From positions 558,001 to 622,000 of the forward strand of contig NZ_AUHM01000001.1 in the NCBI RefSeq assembly GCF_000423185.1: 64,000 nucleotides of DNA, read 5' to 3'. Position 1 is the stretch's first letter; each line of letters opens with the position of its first letter. The DNA is from Inquilinus limosus DSM 16000. GTDB lineage: Bacteria > Pseudomonadota > Alphaproteobacteria > DSM-16000 > Inquilinaceae. Shown piece after piece: positions 36,137 to 45,318 of the stretch. The position numbers and the translations under genes are program-made. A model generated the notes under the pieces. That model was not told where the DNA came from and made no database searches. It saw only the letters and a program-made list of their open reading frames with translations.

Positions 36137-36189
36137 ATCCTAGCGCACCGAAGCCGCGAGATCAAGAAGAAAGTTCGCTATTAGCGAAC
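36137..36189 (-). promoter_or_regulatory. Promoter and palindromic operator of the retron operon
   Basis: On the minus strand TTGATC (36160-36165) and TAGGAT (36137-36142) are separated by 17 bases, a good sigma-70 layout. Seven bases upstream of the -35 is a perfect 17-base palindrome, GTTCGCTA-T-TAGCGAAC (36173-36189), suited to an XRE dimer. The remaining 36190-36362, up to the plus-strand gene, shows nothing further that I can identify. Confidence 0.55.
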
Positions 36190-36362
36190 GACCGTCGCGC
36201 TGACGGTTGGTGCCACCGCAACGCACGGATAAAGTCGTCATAGCACCAAGGCACACTCGGGATAACACTCGCTTGTAGCTATCGGCGATACGCCTGGCCG
36301 CCGAGAACCGCAGATTTTCTGAGTTTCTGGTGCTGCACTAGACTTAATCCACGATTCTGTTC

Positions 36363-37097
36363 ATGATATGTTCCATGGACATGGCGCAGACCGATGGCGA
36401 GGCGGGCGAGAGCCGGCCCTCCGATCCCGACCTGAACTGGACGGGATGGGCGCTGGACAAGCTGCGCGAGGTGGTCGAGATCGACATCCGCTGCAAGCGG
36501 CTGACCGAGCGGCAGCAGCAGGCGACGCTGGCGGGGCCGACGGAGCCGCCCGATTTCCCGCTGATGCAGTCGCGCCTGTCCCGCTCGATCCGGCTGTCGA
36601 TCGCGATGGCCGAGCGGATCCGCGGCGATTACTTGCACCGCCGGGCCGAGGCCGAGGAGTCGGGGGCACTGGAGCGCCGCCGCCGGCGGCGGGAGCAGGC
36701 CGTCAAGGCCGTGGTCGAGGCGGTCGCGGCCGCCGAGGCCGCGGACCTCGCCGGGGCCGGCGAGGCCATCGATCCCGAGAAGACCGAACGCCTGCGGGAG
36801 GAGGTTTGGGAGCGGCTGACCGAGGACGAGGTGCTGGACGTCCGGATCGACACCCTGTCGGCGGGCGAGTTCGTGCGGGAGGTCTGTCGCTGGCTCGGCC
36901 GCCGGCTGGACCCGAGCCGTCTGCCGCAGGGCTGGGACGATGTCGCTGGGGCCAACGACAACGCTTCCGGCCTGCCGATGGAGCCCGCCGGGGCCGCAAC
37001 CGCCGATCATGGGCCCGCGGAGGAATCGCCGCGGACGCCGGACGAGCTCGATTCCGGCCGGCCCGTACCGCGGCCGTCGAAGCCGGACAGCAGCTGA
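36363..37097 (+). CDS. Conserved hypothetical charged protein
   Basis: A 244-residue soluble protein rich in Arg and Glu. The core starts 'DPDLNWTGWALDKLREVVEIDIRCKRLTERQQQATLAG', followed by long charged helices ('RRRRRREQAVKAVVEAVAAAEAADLAG') and 'IDTLSAGEFVREVCRWLGRRLDPSRLP'. A Pro/Ser/Gly-rich disordered tail ends it. Helical prediction is strong; no enzymatic motif is seen and I do not recognise the family. The first ATG is 36363, with 36375 and 36381 as alternatives, none with a clear Shine-Dalgarno. High GC marks the return to native DNA after the retron locus. Confidence 0.75.
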   Translation: MICSMDMAQTDGEAGESRPSDPDLNWTGWALDKLREVVEIDIRCKRLTERQQQATLAGPTEPPDFPLMQSRLSRSIRLSIAMAERIRGDYLHRRAEAEESGALERRRRRREQAVKAVVEAVAAAEAADLAGAGEAIDPEKTERLREEVWERLTEDEVLDVRIDTLSAGEFVREVCRWLGRRLDPSRLPQGWDDVAGANDNASGLPMEPAGAATADHGPAEESPRTPDELDSGRPVPRPSKPDSS

Positions 37098-37137
37098 GCG
37101 CCGTTCATCGCCGAGACCGGCTGTCCCGACTATGAAA

Positions 37138-37225
37138 CCGTCATTGCGAGCCCCGACGGGGGCGTGGCAATCCAGGCGGCACCGGCTTCTGGATCGCCAC
37201 GGCGCTGCGTGCCTCGCGATGACGG
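37138..37225. repeat. Dispersed palindromic repeat, 'CCGTCATTGCGAG' type
   Basis: Arms CCGTCATTGCGAGCCCCG and a right arm ending CTCGCGATGACGG enclose GGCAATCCAGG/CTGGATCGCC. It is the same family as 28809-28892. It is the first of two repeats filling the 316-base gene-free stretch 37098-37413. Confidence 0.68.
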
Positions 37226-37261
37226 TTGTGTTGGGTGGGAGACGTGTCGAGGCCTGCTCTC

Positions 37262-37394
37262 GCCCCCTCACCCGAAATCGCTGCGCGATTCGACCTCTCC
37301 CCAAGGAGAGGTGTGGGGCGACCGTCGCTCCATCCCCTCTCCTCGGGGAGAGGGAGGGGCCCGGCGCCGGAGGCGACGGGAGGGTGAGGGGGAG
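37262..37394. repeat. Dispersed palindromic repeat, 'CCCCTCACCC...GGGTGAGGGG' type
   Basis: It begins GCCCCCTCACCCGAAATCGC and ends GGGAGGGTGAGGGGG. Two internal hairpins are CCTCTCCCCAAGGAGAGG and CCCTCTCCTCGGGGAGAGGG. It is related to 15995-16123. It lies between convergent genes (36363-37097 and 37414-38442) and probably ends transcription from both sides. Confidence 0.68.
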
Positions 37395-37413
37395 AGCGGT
37401 CAGCCCTTCCGAC

Positions 37414-38442
37414 TCAGCGCCGATACTTCCACACCCCGTCCGCCCCCGTCTCCCGCGCCAGCTCGCCGGACGCGACCAGGTGGTTCAGATGCGCCGTCGC
37501 CTCGCCCACCGCGAACATCAGCTGCTGCCGGTCCAGCTCGCGCCGGAACAGCGCCGCCATCAGATCCGCCACCGTCGCTGGCCGGCGGCACACCTCGCGG
37601 GTCAGGGCCAACCGCTCCGCGTGATGCGCCTTCAGCCAGTCGATCCGCTCGCCCAGGCCGAAGAAGGGCAGGCCGTGCGAGGGCAGCACCAGCGTCTCCG
37701 CCGGCAGCTGCCGCAGCACCGCGAGGCTGCGCAGGAAGTCCGAGAGCGGGTCGGCCTCGGGCTCCGACGGCCAGACCGAGACGTTCGGGCTGATCTTCGG
37801 CAGCACCTGGTCGGCCGAGATCAGGATGCCGCGTCCGGCATCGTACAGGCAGGCCATCTCGCTGGAATGGCCCTCACCCACGATCACCCGCCAGCCCGTG
37901 CCGCCGACCGTCAGCGTGTCGCCGTCGCGGATACGGCGGGCGGCGACCGGCAGGGGCGAGACGCCGCGGCGATAGACGTTGCCGCGCGACTCCACCGCCT
38001 CCGCCGCCTCGGGCGGCAGGCCGGCGGCGCGGTAGAAGGCGGCATGCGCGGCCGCCACCTCGGGCCGGTCGTCCGACCAGGTGGCGCGGGCCGAGGCGTA
38101 TTCCGACAGCGTCATCGCCAGTGGCGCGCCGAAGCGTTCGCACAGCCAGCCGGCCAGGCCGATATGGTCCGGATGCATGTGGGTCGCCAGCACCCGCCGG
38201 ATCGGCCGGCCCTTCAGTGGCCCGGCCAGGAGGGTTTCCCAGATCTCGCGCGAGGCGGGGTTGCCGATGCCGGTGTCGACCAGCGTCCAGCCGTCGGCCT
38301 CGTCCTGCAGCAGCCACAGGTTGACGTGGTTCAGCGCCATCGGCAGCGGGAAGCGCAGCCACAACAGGCCGGGCGCCACCTCCACCGGCACTCCGGGCTC
38401 GGGCGCCGTGGGGTGGGGATAGGTGAGGATCGGTGCGTCCAT
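37414..38442 (-). CDS. MBL-fold metallo-hydrolase
   Basis: A 342-residue metallo-beta-lactamase-fold hydrolase. The dinuclear metal motif H-x-H-x-D-H is in 'VLATHMHPDHIGLAGWL' (about 90-106), with further ligands in 'VGEGHSSEMACLYDAGRGILISADQ' and 'LPSHGLPFFGL'. The C-terminal 80 residues form a winged-helix-like cap ('TVADLMAALFRRELDRQQLMFAVGEATAHLNHLV'). This architecture is shared by LACTB2-like and glyoxalase-II-like enzymes acting on thioesters or nucleic acids. ATG 38442 is preferred, with GAGGAT upstream. The substrate is unknown. Confidence 0.87.
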   Translation of the reverse strand: MDAPILTYPHPTAPEPGVPVEVAPGLLWLRFPLPMALNHVNLWLLQDEADGWTLVDTGIGNPASREIWETLLAGPLKGRPIRRVLATHMHPDHIGLAGWLCERFGAPLAMTLSEYASARATWSDDRPEVAAAHAAFYRAAGLPPEAAEAVESRGNVYRRGVSPLPVAARRIRDGDTLTVGGTGWRVIVGEGHSSEMACLYDAGRGILISADQVLPKISPNVSVWPSEPEADPLSDFLRSLAVLRQLPAETLVLPSHGLPFFGLGERIDWLKAHHAERLALTREVCRRPATVADLMAALFRRELDRQQLMFAVGEATAHLNHLVASGELARETGADGVWKYRR

Positions 38443-38590
38443 GGCACGCATCCTCGCGATGTCGGGCGGCGCCGCCAAGCGATTGTTGCGCAGGGAAGGG
38501 CTGCGCCCCCTCTCCCGCGCACGCCGGTACAAGATCCGCGGCGCCGGCCGGGCCATCTCTGCGGCGATCCCATCGAGAGGAGCTTCCGCG

Positions 38591-38968
38591 ATGCCTGCCC
38601 CTGCCCCGAAGGCGCCGATCAACCTGGCGCAGAAGTTCAGCCTGTTCACCGACCAGTGGCAGCCGCGCGTGGTCGCCGAGATGAACGATCTGCAGTTCAA
38701 GATCGTCCGTCTCGAGGGCGACTTCATCTGGCACCGCCACCCGGAGACGGACGAGGCCTTCCTGGTGCTGGAGGGCGAGCTCCGCATCGACTTCCGCGAC
38801 GGCGCGGTGACGCTGGGCCCGGGCGAGATGGCCGTGGTGCCGAAGGGCGTCGAGCACAAGCCCTTCGCCGCGCGCGAGGTGAAGCTGATGCTGATCGAGC
38901 CCCGCGGCATCCTCAACACCGGCCACGAGGGCGGCGAGCGTACGGCGCAGAACGACGTGTGGGTCTAG
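38591..38968 (+). CDS. Cupin-domain protein
   Basis: A 125-residue single-cupin protein. The metal ligands of cupin motif 1 are in 'DFIWHRHPETDEAFLVLEG' (His, His, Glu; about 43-61) and motif 2 is 'GEMAVVPKGVEHKP' with its His. A strong GAGAGGAG Shine-Dalgarno precedes ATG 38591. It overlaps the hutC stop by four bases, tail to tail. Small cupins of this sort act as isomerases, dioxygenases or sugar-binding sensors. Closeness to the hut genes may be coincidental. Confidence 0.85.
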   Translation: MPAPAPKAPINLAQKFSLFTDQWQPRVVAEMNDLQFKIVRLEGDFIWHRHPETDEAFLVLEGELRIDFRDGAVTLGPGEMAVVPKGVEHKPFAAREVKLMLIEPRGILNTGHEGGERTAQNDVWV

Positions 38969-39720
38969 GGCACCGCGAGGCCCGGCCGGCTGGTGAACCG
39001 CCCGCCGATGCGGTAGCGCGAGCCGGGGAACAGCAGGCGGGCGACGCTGACCAGGCGGCCCGCCGACCAGGTGCGGCGATGCACCAGCAGGCAGGGCTCA
39101 TGCCGGCCGATCCTCAGATGCTCGCGCTCCCAGGGCTCGGCCAGCACCGCCTCGACCACATGCTCGCCCTCCGACAGCGGCGCCTGCTGCATCAGGTAGT
39201 CGTGCGGCGTGATCCGGGTGAAGTCCTGCGCCAGGTAGTGCGGCGCGGTCTCCAGCCGGACGAAGCGGTCCTCCAGCAGGATCGGTACGTCGTCCTCGTG
39301 ATGGATCAGCACCGAATGGGCGACGGCGGCGCCCTCCGGCACCTCCAGCCGCGCCGCCGCCTCGCCCGTCAGCGCCTCCGCCCGCAGCAGCATCACCGCG
39401 GCGCTGTGGGCATGGCCGCGGGCGCGCACGTCGTCGGCGATGCTGCGGATCTCCATCAGCGGCGCCTCGGGCTTGGCCCCGGCGACGAAGGTGCCGACGC
39501 CTTGCACCCGCACCAGCACCCCGGCCTCGGTCAGCTCGCGCAGCGCCCGGTGGATCGTCATCCGGCTGATGCCGAGCGAGCGCACCAGCTCGTTCTCCGA
39601 CGGCACCCGCCCGTTCGCCGGCCACTCCCCAGTCTCGACGAAGCGCAGGATCATCGCCTTCACGCGGCGGTACAGCGGCAGCGGTTCGCCGAGCGTCAGT
39701 GTCAGCGGCTGGGGATCCAT
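38965..39720 (-). CDS. hutC: Histidine utilisation repressor, GntR/HutC family
   Basis: A 251-residue GntR-family repressor. The winged helix covers about residues 15-80 ('[20 protein letters not shown]', '[41 protein letters not shown]' in overview) and the UTRA effector domain about 95-240 ('[23 protein letters not shown]'). HutC represses hut genes until urocanate binds the UTRA domain. It is divergent from hutU, and an operator TTGTCTATACAA lies between them. ATG 39720 is used; GTG 39723 precedes it directly. Confidence 0.92.
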   Translation of the reverse strand: MDPQPLTLTLGEPLPLYRRVKAMILRFVETGEWPANGRVPSENELVRSLGISRMTIHRALRELTEAGVLVRVQGVGTFVAGAKPEAPLMEIRSIADDVRARGHAHSAAVMLLRAEALTGEAAARLEVPEGAAVAHSVLIHHEDDVPILLEDRFVRLETAPHYLAQDFTRITPHDYLMQQAPLSEGEHVVEAVLAEPWEREHLRIGRHEPCLLVHRRTWSAGRLVSVARLLFPGSRYRIGGRFTSRPGLAVP

Positions 39721-39766
39721 CACGGTTTCGCGGCGTCCTCTCCGGCCCTTGTCGGCCTGTCACAGC

Positions 39767-39778
39767 TTGTCTATACAA
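39767..39778. promoter_or_regulatory. Probable HutC operator
   Basis: TTGTCTATACAA is a near-perfect dyad (TTGT...ACAA) in the 104-base hutC-hutU divergent promoter region. It resembles known HutC sites, which centre on TGTATATACA-like sequence. One operator here could control both hutC itself and the hutU-H-G operon. Confidence 0.6.
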
Positions 39779-39824
39779 CCCTATACCAGTTCAGCCCAAG
39801 ACCAAACAAACCAGGAGGCTTGCC

Positions 39825-41516
39825 GTGACGACCGCCACCAACCGCCGCGTCATCCGGGCGCCGCACGGGCCGGAGAAGAGCTGCCGCACCTGGCAGGCCG
39901 AAGCCGCGATGCGGATGCTGATGAACAACCTCGACCCCGACGTGGCCGAGAGCCCGGACGAGTTGGTGGTCTATGGCGGCATCGGCAAGGCGGCCCGCAA
40001 CTGGCAGTCCTTCGACACCATCATCCGCACGCTGAAGGACCTGGCGCCGGACGAGACGCTGCTGGTCCAGTCCGGCAAGCCGGTCGGCGTGTTCCGCACC
40101 CATGAGGACGCGCCGCGGGTGCTGATCGCCAACTCCAACCTCGTTCCCGCCTGGGCGACCTGGGAGCATTTCCGCGCGCTCGCGGCCAAGGGGCTGATGA
40201 TGTACGGCCAGATGACGGCCGGCTCCTGGATCTATATCGGCAGCCAGGGCATCGTGCAGGGCACCTACGAGACCTTCGCCGAGGTCGGCCGCCAGCACTA
40301 TGGCGGCGACTTGAAGGGCCGCTGGATCCTGACCGGCGGCCTCGGCGGCATGGGCGGGGCGCAGCCGCTGGCGGCGACCATGGCCGGCGCCTCGATGATC
40401 GCGGTCGAATGCCAGGCCAGCCGGATCGAGCGCCGCCTCGCCACCCGCTATCTCGACCGCAAGGCCGAGAGCCTGGACCAAGCGATGGCGATCATCCGCG
40501 AGGCCAAAGGCCAAGGCAAAGCTGTCTCCGTCGGCCTGCTCGGCAACGCCGCGGAGGTGTTCCCGGAGATCGTGCGTCGTGCCAAGGCCGACCCGGCCTG
40601 GCGCCCGGACGCGGTGACCGACCAGACCTCGGCGCACGACCCGCTGAACGGCTACCTGCCGGCGGGATGGAGCTGGGCCGAGGCGGAGGAGCGGCGCCGC
40701 ACCGACCCCGAAGCCGTGGTGCGCGCGGCCAAGGAGAGCATGGCGACGCATGTCCGGGCGATGCTGGACTTCCACGCCATGGGCGTCCCGACGCTCGACT
40801 ACGGCAACAACATCCGCCAGATGGCGCAGGACATGGGCGTCGAGAACGCCTTCGACTTCCCCGGCTTCGTCCCGGCCTATATCCGCCCGCTGTTCTGCCG
40901 CGGCATCGGCCCGTTTCGCTGGGCCGCCCTGTCCGGCGACCCGGAGGACATCTACCGGACCGACCAGCGGGTGAAGGAGCTGATCCCCGACGACCCGCAT
41001 CTGCACAACTGGCTCGACATGGCCCGCCATCGCATCGCCTTCCAGGGCCTGCCGGCGCGGATCTGCTGGGTCGGCCTCGGCCAGCGCGCCCGGCTCGGCC
41101 TCGCCTTCAACGAGATGGTGGCGAAGGGCGAGCTGAAGGCGCCGATCGTGATCGGCCGCGACCATCTCGACTCCGGCTCGGTCGCCAGCCCGAACCGCGA
41201 GACCGAGGCGATGCAGGACGGGTCCGACGCCGTCTCCGACTGGCCGCTGCTGAACGCGCTGCTCAACACCGCCTCGGGCGCCAGCTGGGTCAGCCTGCAT
41301 CACGGCGGCGGCGTCGGCATGGGCTACAGCCAGCATGCCGGCATGGTGATCGTCGCCGACGGCACGCCGGAGGCGGCGCGGCGGCTGGAGCGGGTGTTGA
41401 CCAACGACCCCGGAACCGGCGTCATGCGGCATGCCGATGCGGGCTACGACATCGCCCGCGACTGCGCCCGCGAGCAGGGCCTGAAGCTGCCGATGCTGGA
41501 GGATAGCCATGGATGA
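39825..41516 (+). CDS. hutU: Urocanate hydratase
   Basis: A 563-residue enzyme using tightly bound NAD+ to convert urocanate to imidazolone propionate, step two of histidine breakdown. Typical segments are '[32 protein letters not shown]' near the N-terminus, '[12 protein letters not shown]', '[24 protein letters not shown]' and '[18 protein letters not shown]'. The Cys of '[20 protein letters not shown]' and overall length agree with the family. GTG 39825 has a consensus AGGAGG at 39813-39818. It is the first gene of the hut operon. Confidence 0.96.
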   Translation: MTTATNRRVIRAPHGPEKSCRTWQAEAAMRMLMNNLDPDVAESPDELVVYGGIGKAARNWQSFDTIIRTLKDLAPDETLLVQSGKPVGVFRTHEDAPRVLIANSNLVPAWATWEHFRALAAKGLMMYGQMTAGSWIYIGSQGIVQGTYETFAEVGRQHYGGDLKGRWILTGGLGGMGGAQPLAATMAGASMIAVECQASRIERRLATRYLDRKAESLDQAMAIIREAKGQGKAVSVGLLGNAAEVFPEIVRRAKADPAWRPDAVTDQTSAHDPLNGYLPAGWSWAEAEERRRTDPEAVVRAAKESMATHVRAMLDFHAMGVPTLDYGNNIRQMAQDMGVENAFDFPGFVPAYIRPLFCRGIGPFRWAALSGDPEDIYRTDQRVKELIPDDPHLHNWLDMARHRIAFQGLPARICWVGLGQRARLGLAFNEMVAKGELKAPIVIGRDHLDSGSVASPNRETEAMQDGSDAVSDWPLLNALLNTASGASWVSLHHGGGVGMGYSQHAGMVIVADGTPEAARRLERVLTNDPGTGVMRHADAGYDIARDCAREQGLKLPMLEDSHG

Positions 41517-42144
41517 CGGAATCGTTGACGCCGACGGCATCGTCCGCGACCAGGCGGAGCTGCGCAGCCGCTACGCCGAGCCCAGCGAGCTGGTCCGCAA
41601 CAAGCTGCTGAACCGGATCGACCGGCACGCCCGCACCTTCATCGGCCTGTCGCCCTTCCTGGTGATCGCCACGGCCGGGGCGGACGGCAGCGCCGACGCC
41701 TCGCCCCGCGGCGACGCGCCCGGCTTCGTCACCGTGGCCGACGAGAAGACCCTGCTGATCCCCGACCGGCGCGGCAACAACCTGTGCGACAGCCTGTCGA
41801 ACGTGATCGAGAACCCGAAGGTCGGGCTGGTCTTCTTCGTCCCCGGCGTCAACGAGACGCTGCGGGTCAACGGCGCCGCCGTGATCACCACCGATCCGGC
41901 GGTGCTGCAGCCGATGGCGGTCGACGGCAAGGTCCCGACCACGGCCCTCCGGGTCACGGTCGACCAGCTGTACTTCCACTGCGGCAAGGCGCTGATCCGG
42001 TCCCGTCTGTGGGACCCGGCGGCGCAGATCGAACGCGGCAGCTTCCCGACCTTGGGCAAGATCCTGGCCGACCAGATCAAGGGCGTCGACACCGCCGAGG
42101 CCGATGCCCGGCTCGAAAACTCCTACCGGAACCATCTGTACTGA
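41509..42144 (+). CDS. PPOX-class flavin-binding protein inside the hut operon
   Basis: A 211-residue member of the pyridoxamine-phosphate-oxidase-like split-barrel family (the MSMEG_1061-like subgroup). It has '[32 protein letters not shown]' (about 43-74) and '[32 protein letters not shown]' (overview), the expected FMN-contact regions. It overlaps hutU by eight bases and hutH follows one base after its stop, so it is embedded in the hut operon. It has no known step in histidine catabolism. A detoxifying or redox role is a guess. Confidence 0.83.
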   Translation: MDDGIVDADGIVRDQAELRSRYAEPSELVRNKLLNRIDRHARTFIGLSPFLVIATAGADGSADASPRGDAPGFVTVADEKTLLIPDRRGNNLCDSLSNVIENPKVGLVFFVPGVNETLRVNGAAVITTDPAVLQPMAVDGKVPTTALRVTVDQLYFHCGKALIRSRLWDPAAQIERGSFPTLGKILADQIKGVDTAEADARLENSYRNHLY

Positions 42145-42145
42145 C

Positions 42146-43687
42146 ATGGCCGACATCACCTTCACCGCCGGCCGGCTGACGCTGCCGCAGCTCCGCGCCA
42201 TCGCCCGCACCGACGCCGCGGTGCGGCTCGACCCCGCCTGCCGGCCGGAGGTCGAGGCCGGGGCCGCCGCCGTCGCCGCGATCGTCGACGAGAACCGCAC
42301 CGCCTACGGCGTCAACACCGGCTTCGGCAAGCTGGCCCAGACCCGGATCCCGACCGAGCGGCTGCAGCAGCTGCAGACCAACCTGGTGCTGTCGCACGCC
42401 ACCGGCACCGGCCCGCTGCTGAACGATGCCGTGGTCCGGCTGATCCTGGCGCTCAAACTCAACGGCCTGGCCCGCGGCCGGTCCGGCGTGCGCTGGGTGG
42501 TGATCGAGGCGCTGCAGGCGCTGCTCGACGCCCGCGCCTATCCCTGCATCCCGGCCAAGGGCTCGGTCGGCGCCTCGGGCGACCTCGCCCCCCTCGCCCA
42601 TCTCTCGGCGGCGCTGCTCGGCGAAGGCGAGATCCGGCTGCGCGGCAAGCGCTGGCCGGCCACCGACGCGCTGCGCCAGATCGGCCTGTCGCCGCTGACC
42701 CTGGCGCCCAAGGAGGGCCTGGCCCTGCTGAACGGCACCCAGGTCTCCACCGCCCTCGCCCTGATGGGCCTGTTCGCGGCGGAGGAGGTCTTCGCCGCCG
42801 GCCTCGTCGCCGGCGCCATGTCGATCGACGCCGCCCGCGCCTCCGACGCGCCCTTCGATCCACGCATCCACGAATGGCGCGGCCAGCCGGGCCAGATCGA
42901 GGTGGCGGCGGTGCTGCGCGGCCTGCTGGCGGGCAGCGCCATCCGCGCCTCGCATATCGAGAACGACGACCGGGTGCAGGACCCCTACTCCCTGCGCTGC
43001 CAGCCGCAGGTCATGGGTGCCTGCCTCGACCAGATCCGCCACGCGGCGCGGGTTCTCGAAATCGAGGCCAACGCCGTCTCCGACAACCCGCTGGTGTTCC
43101 CGGAATCGGGCGACGTCATCTCCGGCGGCAACTTCCATGCCGAGCCGGTGGCCTTCGCCGCCGACAACCTGGCGCTGGCGATCGCCGAGATCGGCGCGAT
43201 CTCGGAGCGGCGCATCGCCCTCCTGACCGACTCCAACCTCTCCGGCCTGCCGCCTTTCCTGGTGGCCGATCCGGGGGTCAACTCCGGCTTCATGATCGCC
43301 CATGTCACCGCGGCCGCTTTGGCCAGCGAGAACAAGAGCCTGGCGCATCCGAGCTCGGTCGACAGCCTGCCCACCTCGGCCAACCAGGAGGACCATGTGT
43401 CGATGGCGACCCATGCCGGACGCCGCCTGGCCGACATGGCCGAGAACACCGCGGCGATCGTCGGGGTCGAGCTGCTGGCCGCGGCCCAGGGCATCGACTT
43501 CCTCCGCCCGCTGCGCAGCGCCGAGCGGATCGAGGCCGCGGTCGCCGCGGTCCGGGCCAGGGTGAAGGCCTGGGACGCCGACCGCTACTTCGCGCCGGAC
43601 ATCGAGGCCGCCAAGGCCCTGGTCCGGGCCGGCACCTTCCTGCCCTATGCGCCCGGCCTGCTGCCGAGCATCCTGGAGGCCGCGTAA
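42146..43687 (+). CDS. hutH: Histidine ammonia-lyase
   Basis: A 513-residue lyase that deaminates histidine to urocanate. The MIO prosthetic group forms from Ala-Ser-Gly in '[23 protein letters not shown]' (about 143-165). Other signatures are '[15 protein letters not shown]', '[20 protein letters not shown]' and '[21 protein letters not shown]'. ATG 42146 is one base after the preceding stop. The stop overlaps the hutG start (TAATG). Confidence 0.97.
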   Translation: MADITFTAGRLTLPQLRAIARTDAAVRLDPACRPEVEAGAAAVAAIVDENRTAYGVNTGFGKLAQTRIPTERLQQLQTNLVLSHATGTGPLLNDAVVRLILALKLNGLARGRSGVRWVVIEALQALLDARAYPCIPAKGSVGASGDLAPLAHLSAALLGEGEIRLRGKRWPATDALRQIGLSPLTLAPKEGLALLNGTQVSTALALMGLFAAEEVFAAGLVAGAMSIDAARASDAPFDPRIHEWRGQPGQIEVAAVLRGLLAGSAIRASHIENDDRVQDPYSLRCQPQVMGACLDQIRHAARVLEIEANAVSDNPLVFPESGDVISGGNFHAEPVAFAADNLALAIAEIGAISERRIALLTDSNLSGLPPFLVADPGVNSGFMIAHVTAAALASENKSLAHPSSVDSLPTSANQEDHVSMATHAGRRLADMAENTAAIVGVELLAAAQGIDFLRPLRSAERIEAAVAAVRARVKAWDADRYFAPDIEAAKALVRAGTFLPYAPGLLPSILEAA

Positions 43688-44475
43688 TGGACGCCTTCCG
43701 CCTGCACCGGGGCACCGCCCCCCTGCTGCTGAGCATCCCGCATGTCGGCACCGCGGTGCCGGAGGCGATCCGGGCGAGGTTCACGCCGGAAGGGCAGCTG
43801 CTGCGTGACACCGACTGGCATCTCGACCGGCTCTACGATTTCGCCGAGGGGCTGGGCGCCAGCATCATCCAGGCGGTGCAGTCGCGCTATGTCATCGACC
43901 TGAACCGCCCTGCGGACGACCAGAGCCTGTATCCCGGCCAGGCGACCACCGGCCTGTGCTCGACCATCGACTTCGACGGCAGGCCGCTGTATCGGCCGGG
44001 CGAGGAGCCGGACGCGGCGGAGATCGCCACCCGGGTGGAGACGGTGTGGAAGCCCTATCACGCAGCGCTGGCGAGGGAGCTGGAGCGGATCAGGGCCCAG
44101 CACGGCTACGCCCTGCTCTATGACGCGCATTCGATCCGCTCGCGGGTGCCGCGGCTGTTCGACCGGCTGCTGCCCGACCTCAATCTCGGCAGCAACGGCG
44201 GCGCTACGACGGCGCCTGCCTTGAAGGAGCGGATCGCGGAGATCTGCCGCACGGCCGAGGGCTTCACCCATGTCGTCGACGGCCGCTTCAAGGGCGGGTA
44301 CATCACCCGCCACTACGGGCAGCCGGAGCGGAACGTGCACGCGCTGCAGATGGAGCTGGCGCAGCGCCACTACATGGACGAGGACCCGCCCTTCGCCTAC
44401 CGGCCGGACGTGGCGCCGCCGCTGAAGGCGGTGCTGCGCCGGGTGCTCGGAGCGATGCTGGACTGGACGCCGTGA
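43687..44475 (+). CDS. hutG: N-formylglutamate deformylase
   Basis: A 262-residue zinc hydrolase releasing formate from N-formylglutamate, the last step of the five-step Hut pathway. The N-formylglutamate amidohydrolase fold is shown by 'LLLSIPHVGTAVP', 'DTDWHLDRLYDFAEGLGASIIQAVQSRYVIDLNRP', 'YALLYDAHSIRSRVPRLFDRLLPDLNLG' in overview and 'KGGYITRHYGQPERNVHALQMEL'. Its presence implies the pathway via HutF; hutI and hutF are not in the window. It is translationally coupled on both sides. Confidence 0.95.
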   Translation: MDAFRLHRGTAPLLLSIPHVGTAVPEAIRARFTPEGQLLRDTDWHLDRLYDFAEGLGASIIQAVQSRYVIDLNRPADDQSLYPGQATTGLCSTIDFDGRPLYRPGEEPDAAEIATRVETVWKPYHAALARELERIRAQHGYALLYDAHSIRSRVPRLFDRLLPDLNLGSNGGATTAPALKERIAEICRTAEGFTHVVDGRFKGGYITRHYGQPERNVHALQMELAQRHYMDEDPPFAYRPDVAPPLKAVLRRVLGAMLDWTP

Positions 44476-45317
44476 GCAGCGCCCTGTCGCCGATCGAGCT
44501 GTGGCTCGGCCGCTGGGAGCTGGAGGCGGATGGCGAGGCGATCGAGCGCAACGGCGCCCATGTCGCCTTCGTCCGTCGCGGCGACCGGCGGGCGGTGCTG
44601 AAGGTGCTGAAGCCGAACAGCGACGAGGCTCTGGGCCCGGCGATGCTCGCCCACTACCGCGGCCGCAGCGCCGTGCGGGTGCTGGGGCATGAGCAGAACG
44701 CCGTGCTGCTGGAGCGGGCGCTGCCGGGGACGGAGCTGACCGAGACCGTTCTGGCCGGCCGCGACGACGAGGCCGTCCGCATCCTTTGCGGCGTGATGGC
44801 CGACCTGCACCAGGACGCCCCGCCGCCCGGCCCCTGGCCGACGGTGGAGGACTGGGGCCGGGCCTTCGCGCGCTATCGCGCCGGCGCGCCGCATGACGAG
44901 GTTCCGCCCGCGCTGCTCGACCGGGCCGAGGCCGAGTACAGAGATCTCTGCGCCACCCAGGGCCGGCGTTTCCTGCTGCATGGCGATCTGCACCACGAGA
45001 ACGTGCTGGACGGCGGCGACCGCGGCTGGCTGGTGATCGACCCCAAGGGCGTGATCGGCGAGCTGGCCTACGAGACCGGCGCCAGCCTGCGCAATCCGCA
45101 CGATGCCGAGCATCTCTACCACGACCCGCGGCACATCGCCCGCCGCGTGCGGCTCTTCGCCGACGGCCTGAACCTGCCCGAGCAGCGCATCCTGCGCTGG
45201 GCCTTCGCCCAGGCGGTGCTCTCCGCCCTGTGGCATGTCGAGGACGAGGACGACGACGAATATGTCGCCGCGGCGATGGAGACCGCCGCGGCGATGCGCA
45301 GCCTGCTGCCGGGCTGA
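44472..45317 (+). CDS. Aminoglycoside 6-phosphotransferase-like protein, APH(6) (StrB) family
   Basis: A 281-residue kinase-fold protein of the streptomycin/hydroxyurea 6-phosphotransferase family. The diagnostic catalytic and metal motif is 'LLHGDLHHENVLDGGDRGWLVIDPKGVIGELAYE' (overview, about 175-208), preceded by 'VLKVLKPNSDEALGPAMLAHYRGRSAVRVLGHEQNAVLLE'. These match StrB/APH(6)-I segment by segment, including the terminal 'AFAQAVLSALWHVEDEDDDE'. GTG 44472 overlaps the hutG stop, so it is translated with the hut genes. The physiological substrate may differ from streptomycin. Confidence 0.88.
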   Translation: MSSALSPIELWLGRWELEADGEAIERNGAHVAFVRRGDRRAVLKVLKPNSDEALGPAMLAHYRGRSAVRVLGHEQNAVLLERALPGTELTETVLAGRDDEAVRILCGVMADLHQDAPPPGPWPTVEDWGRAFARYRAGAPHDEVPPALLDRAEAEYRDLCATQGRRFLLHGDLHHENVLDGGDRGWLVIDPKGVIGELAYETGASLRNPHDAEHLYHDPRHIARRVRLFADGLNLPEQRILRWAFAQAVLSALWHVEDEDDDEYVAAAMETAAAMRSLLPG

Positions 45318-45318
45318 C

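Noticed and set aside
32650-36200. Group II intron as the source of the reverse transcriptase
   Set aside because: There is no maturase (domain X) or endonuclease extension, the protein is only ~293 residues, and NAxxH and VTG motifs are specific to retrons.
37098-37413. Repeat-rich gene-free stretch as a CRISPR array
   Set aside because: It contains two different palindromic elements, with no direct repeats at constant spacing and no cas genes.
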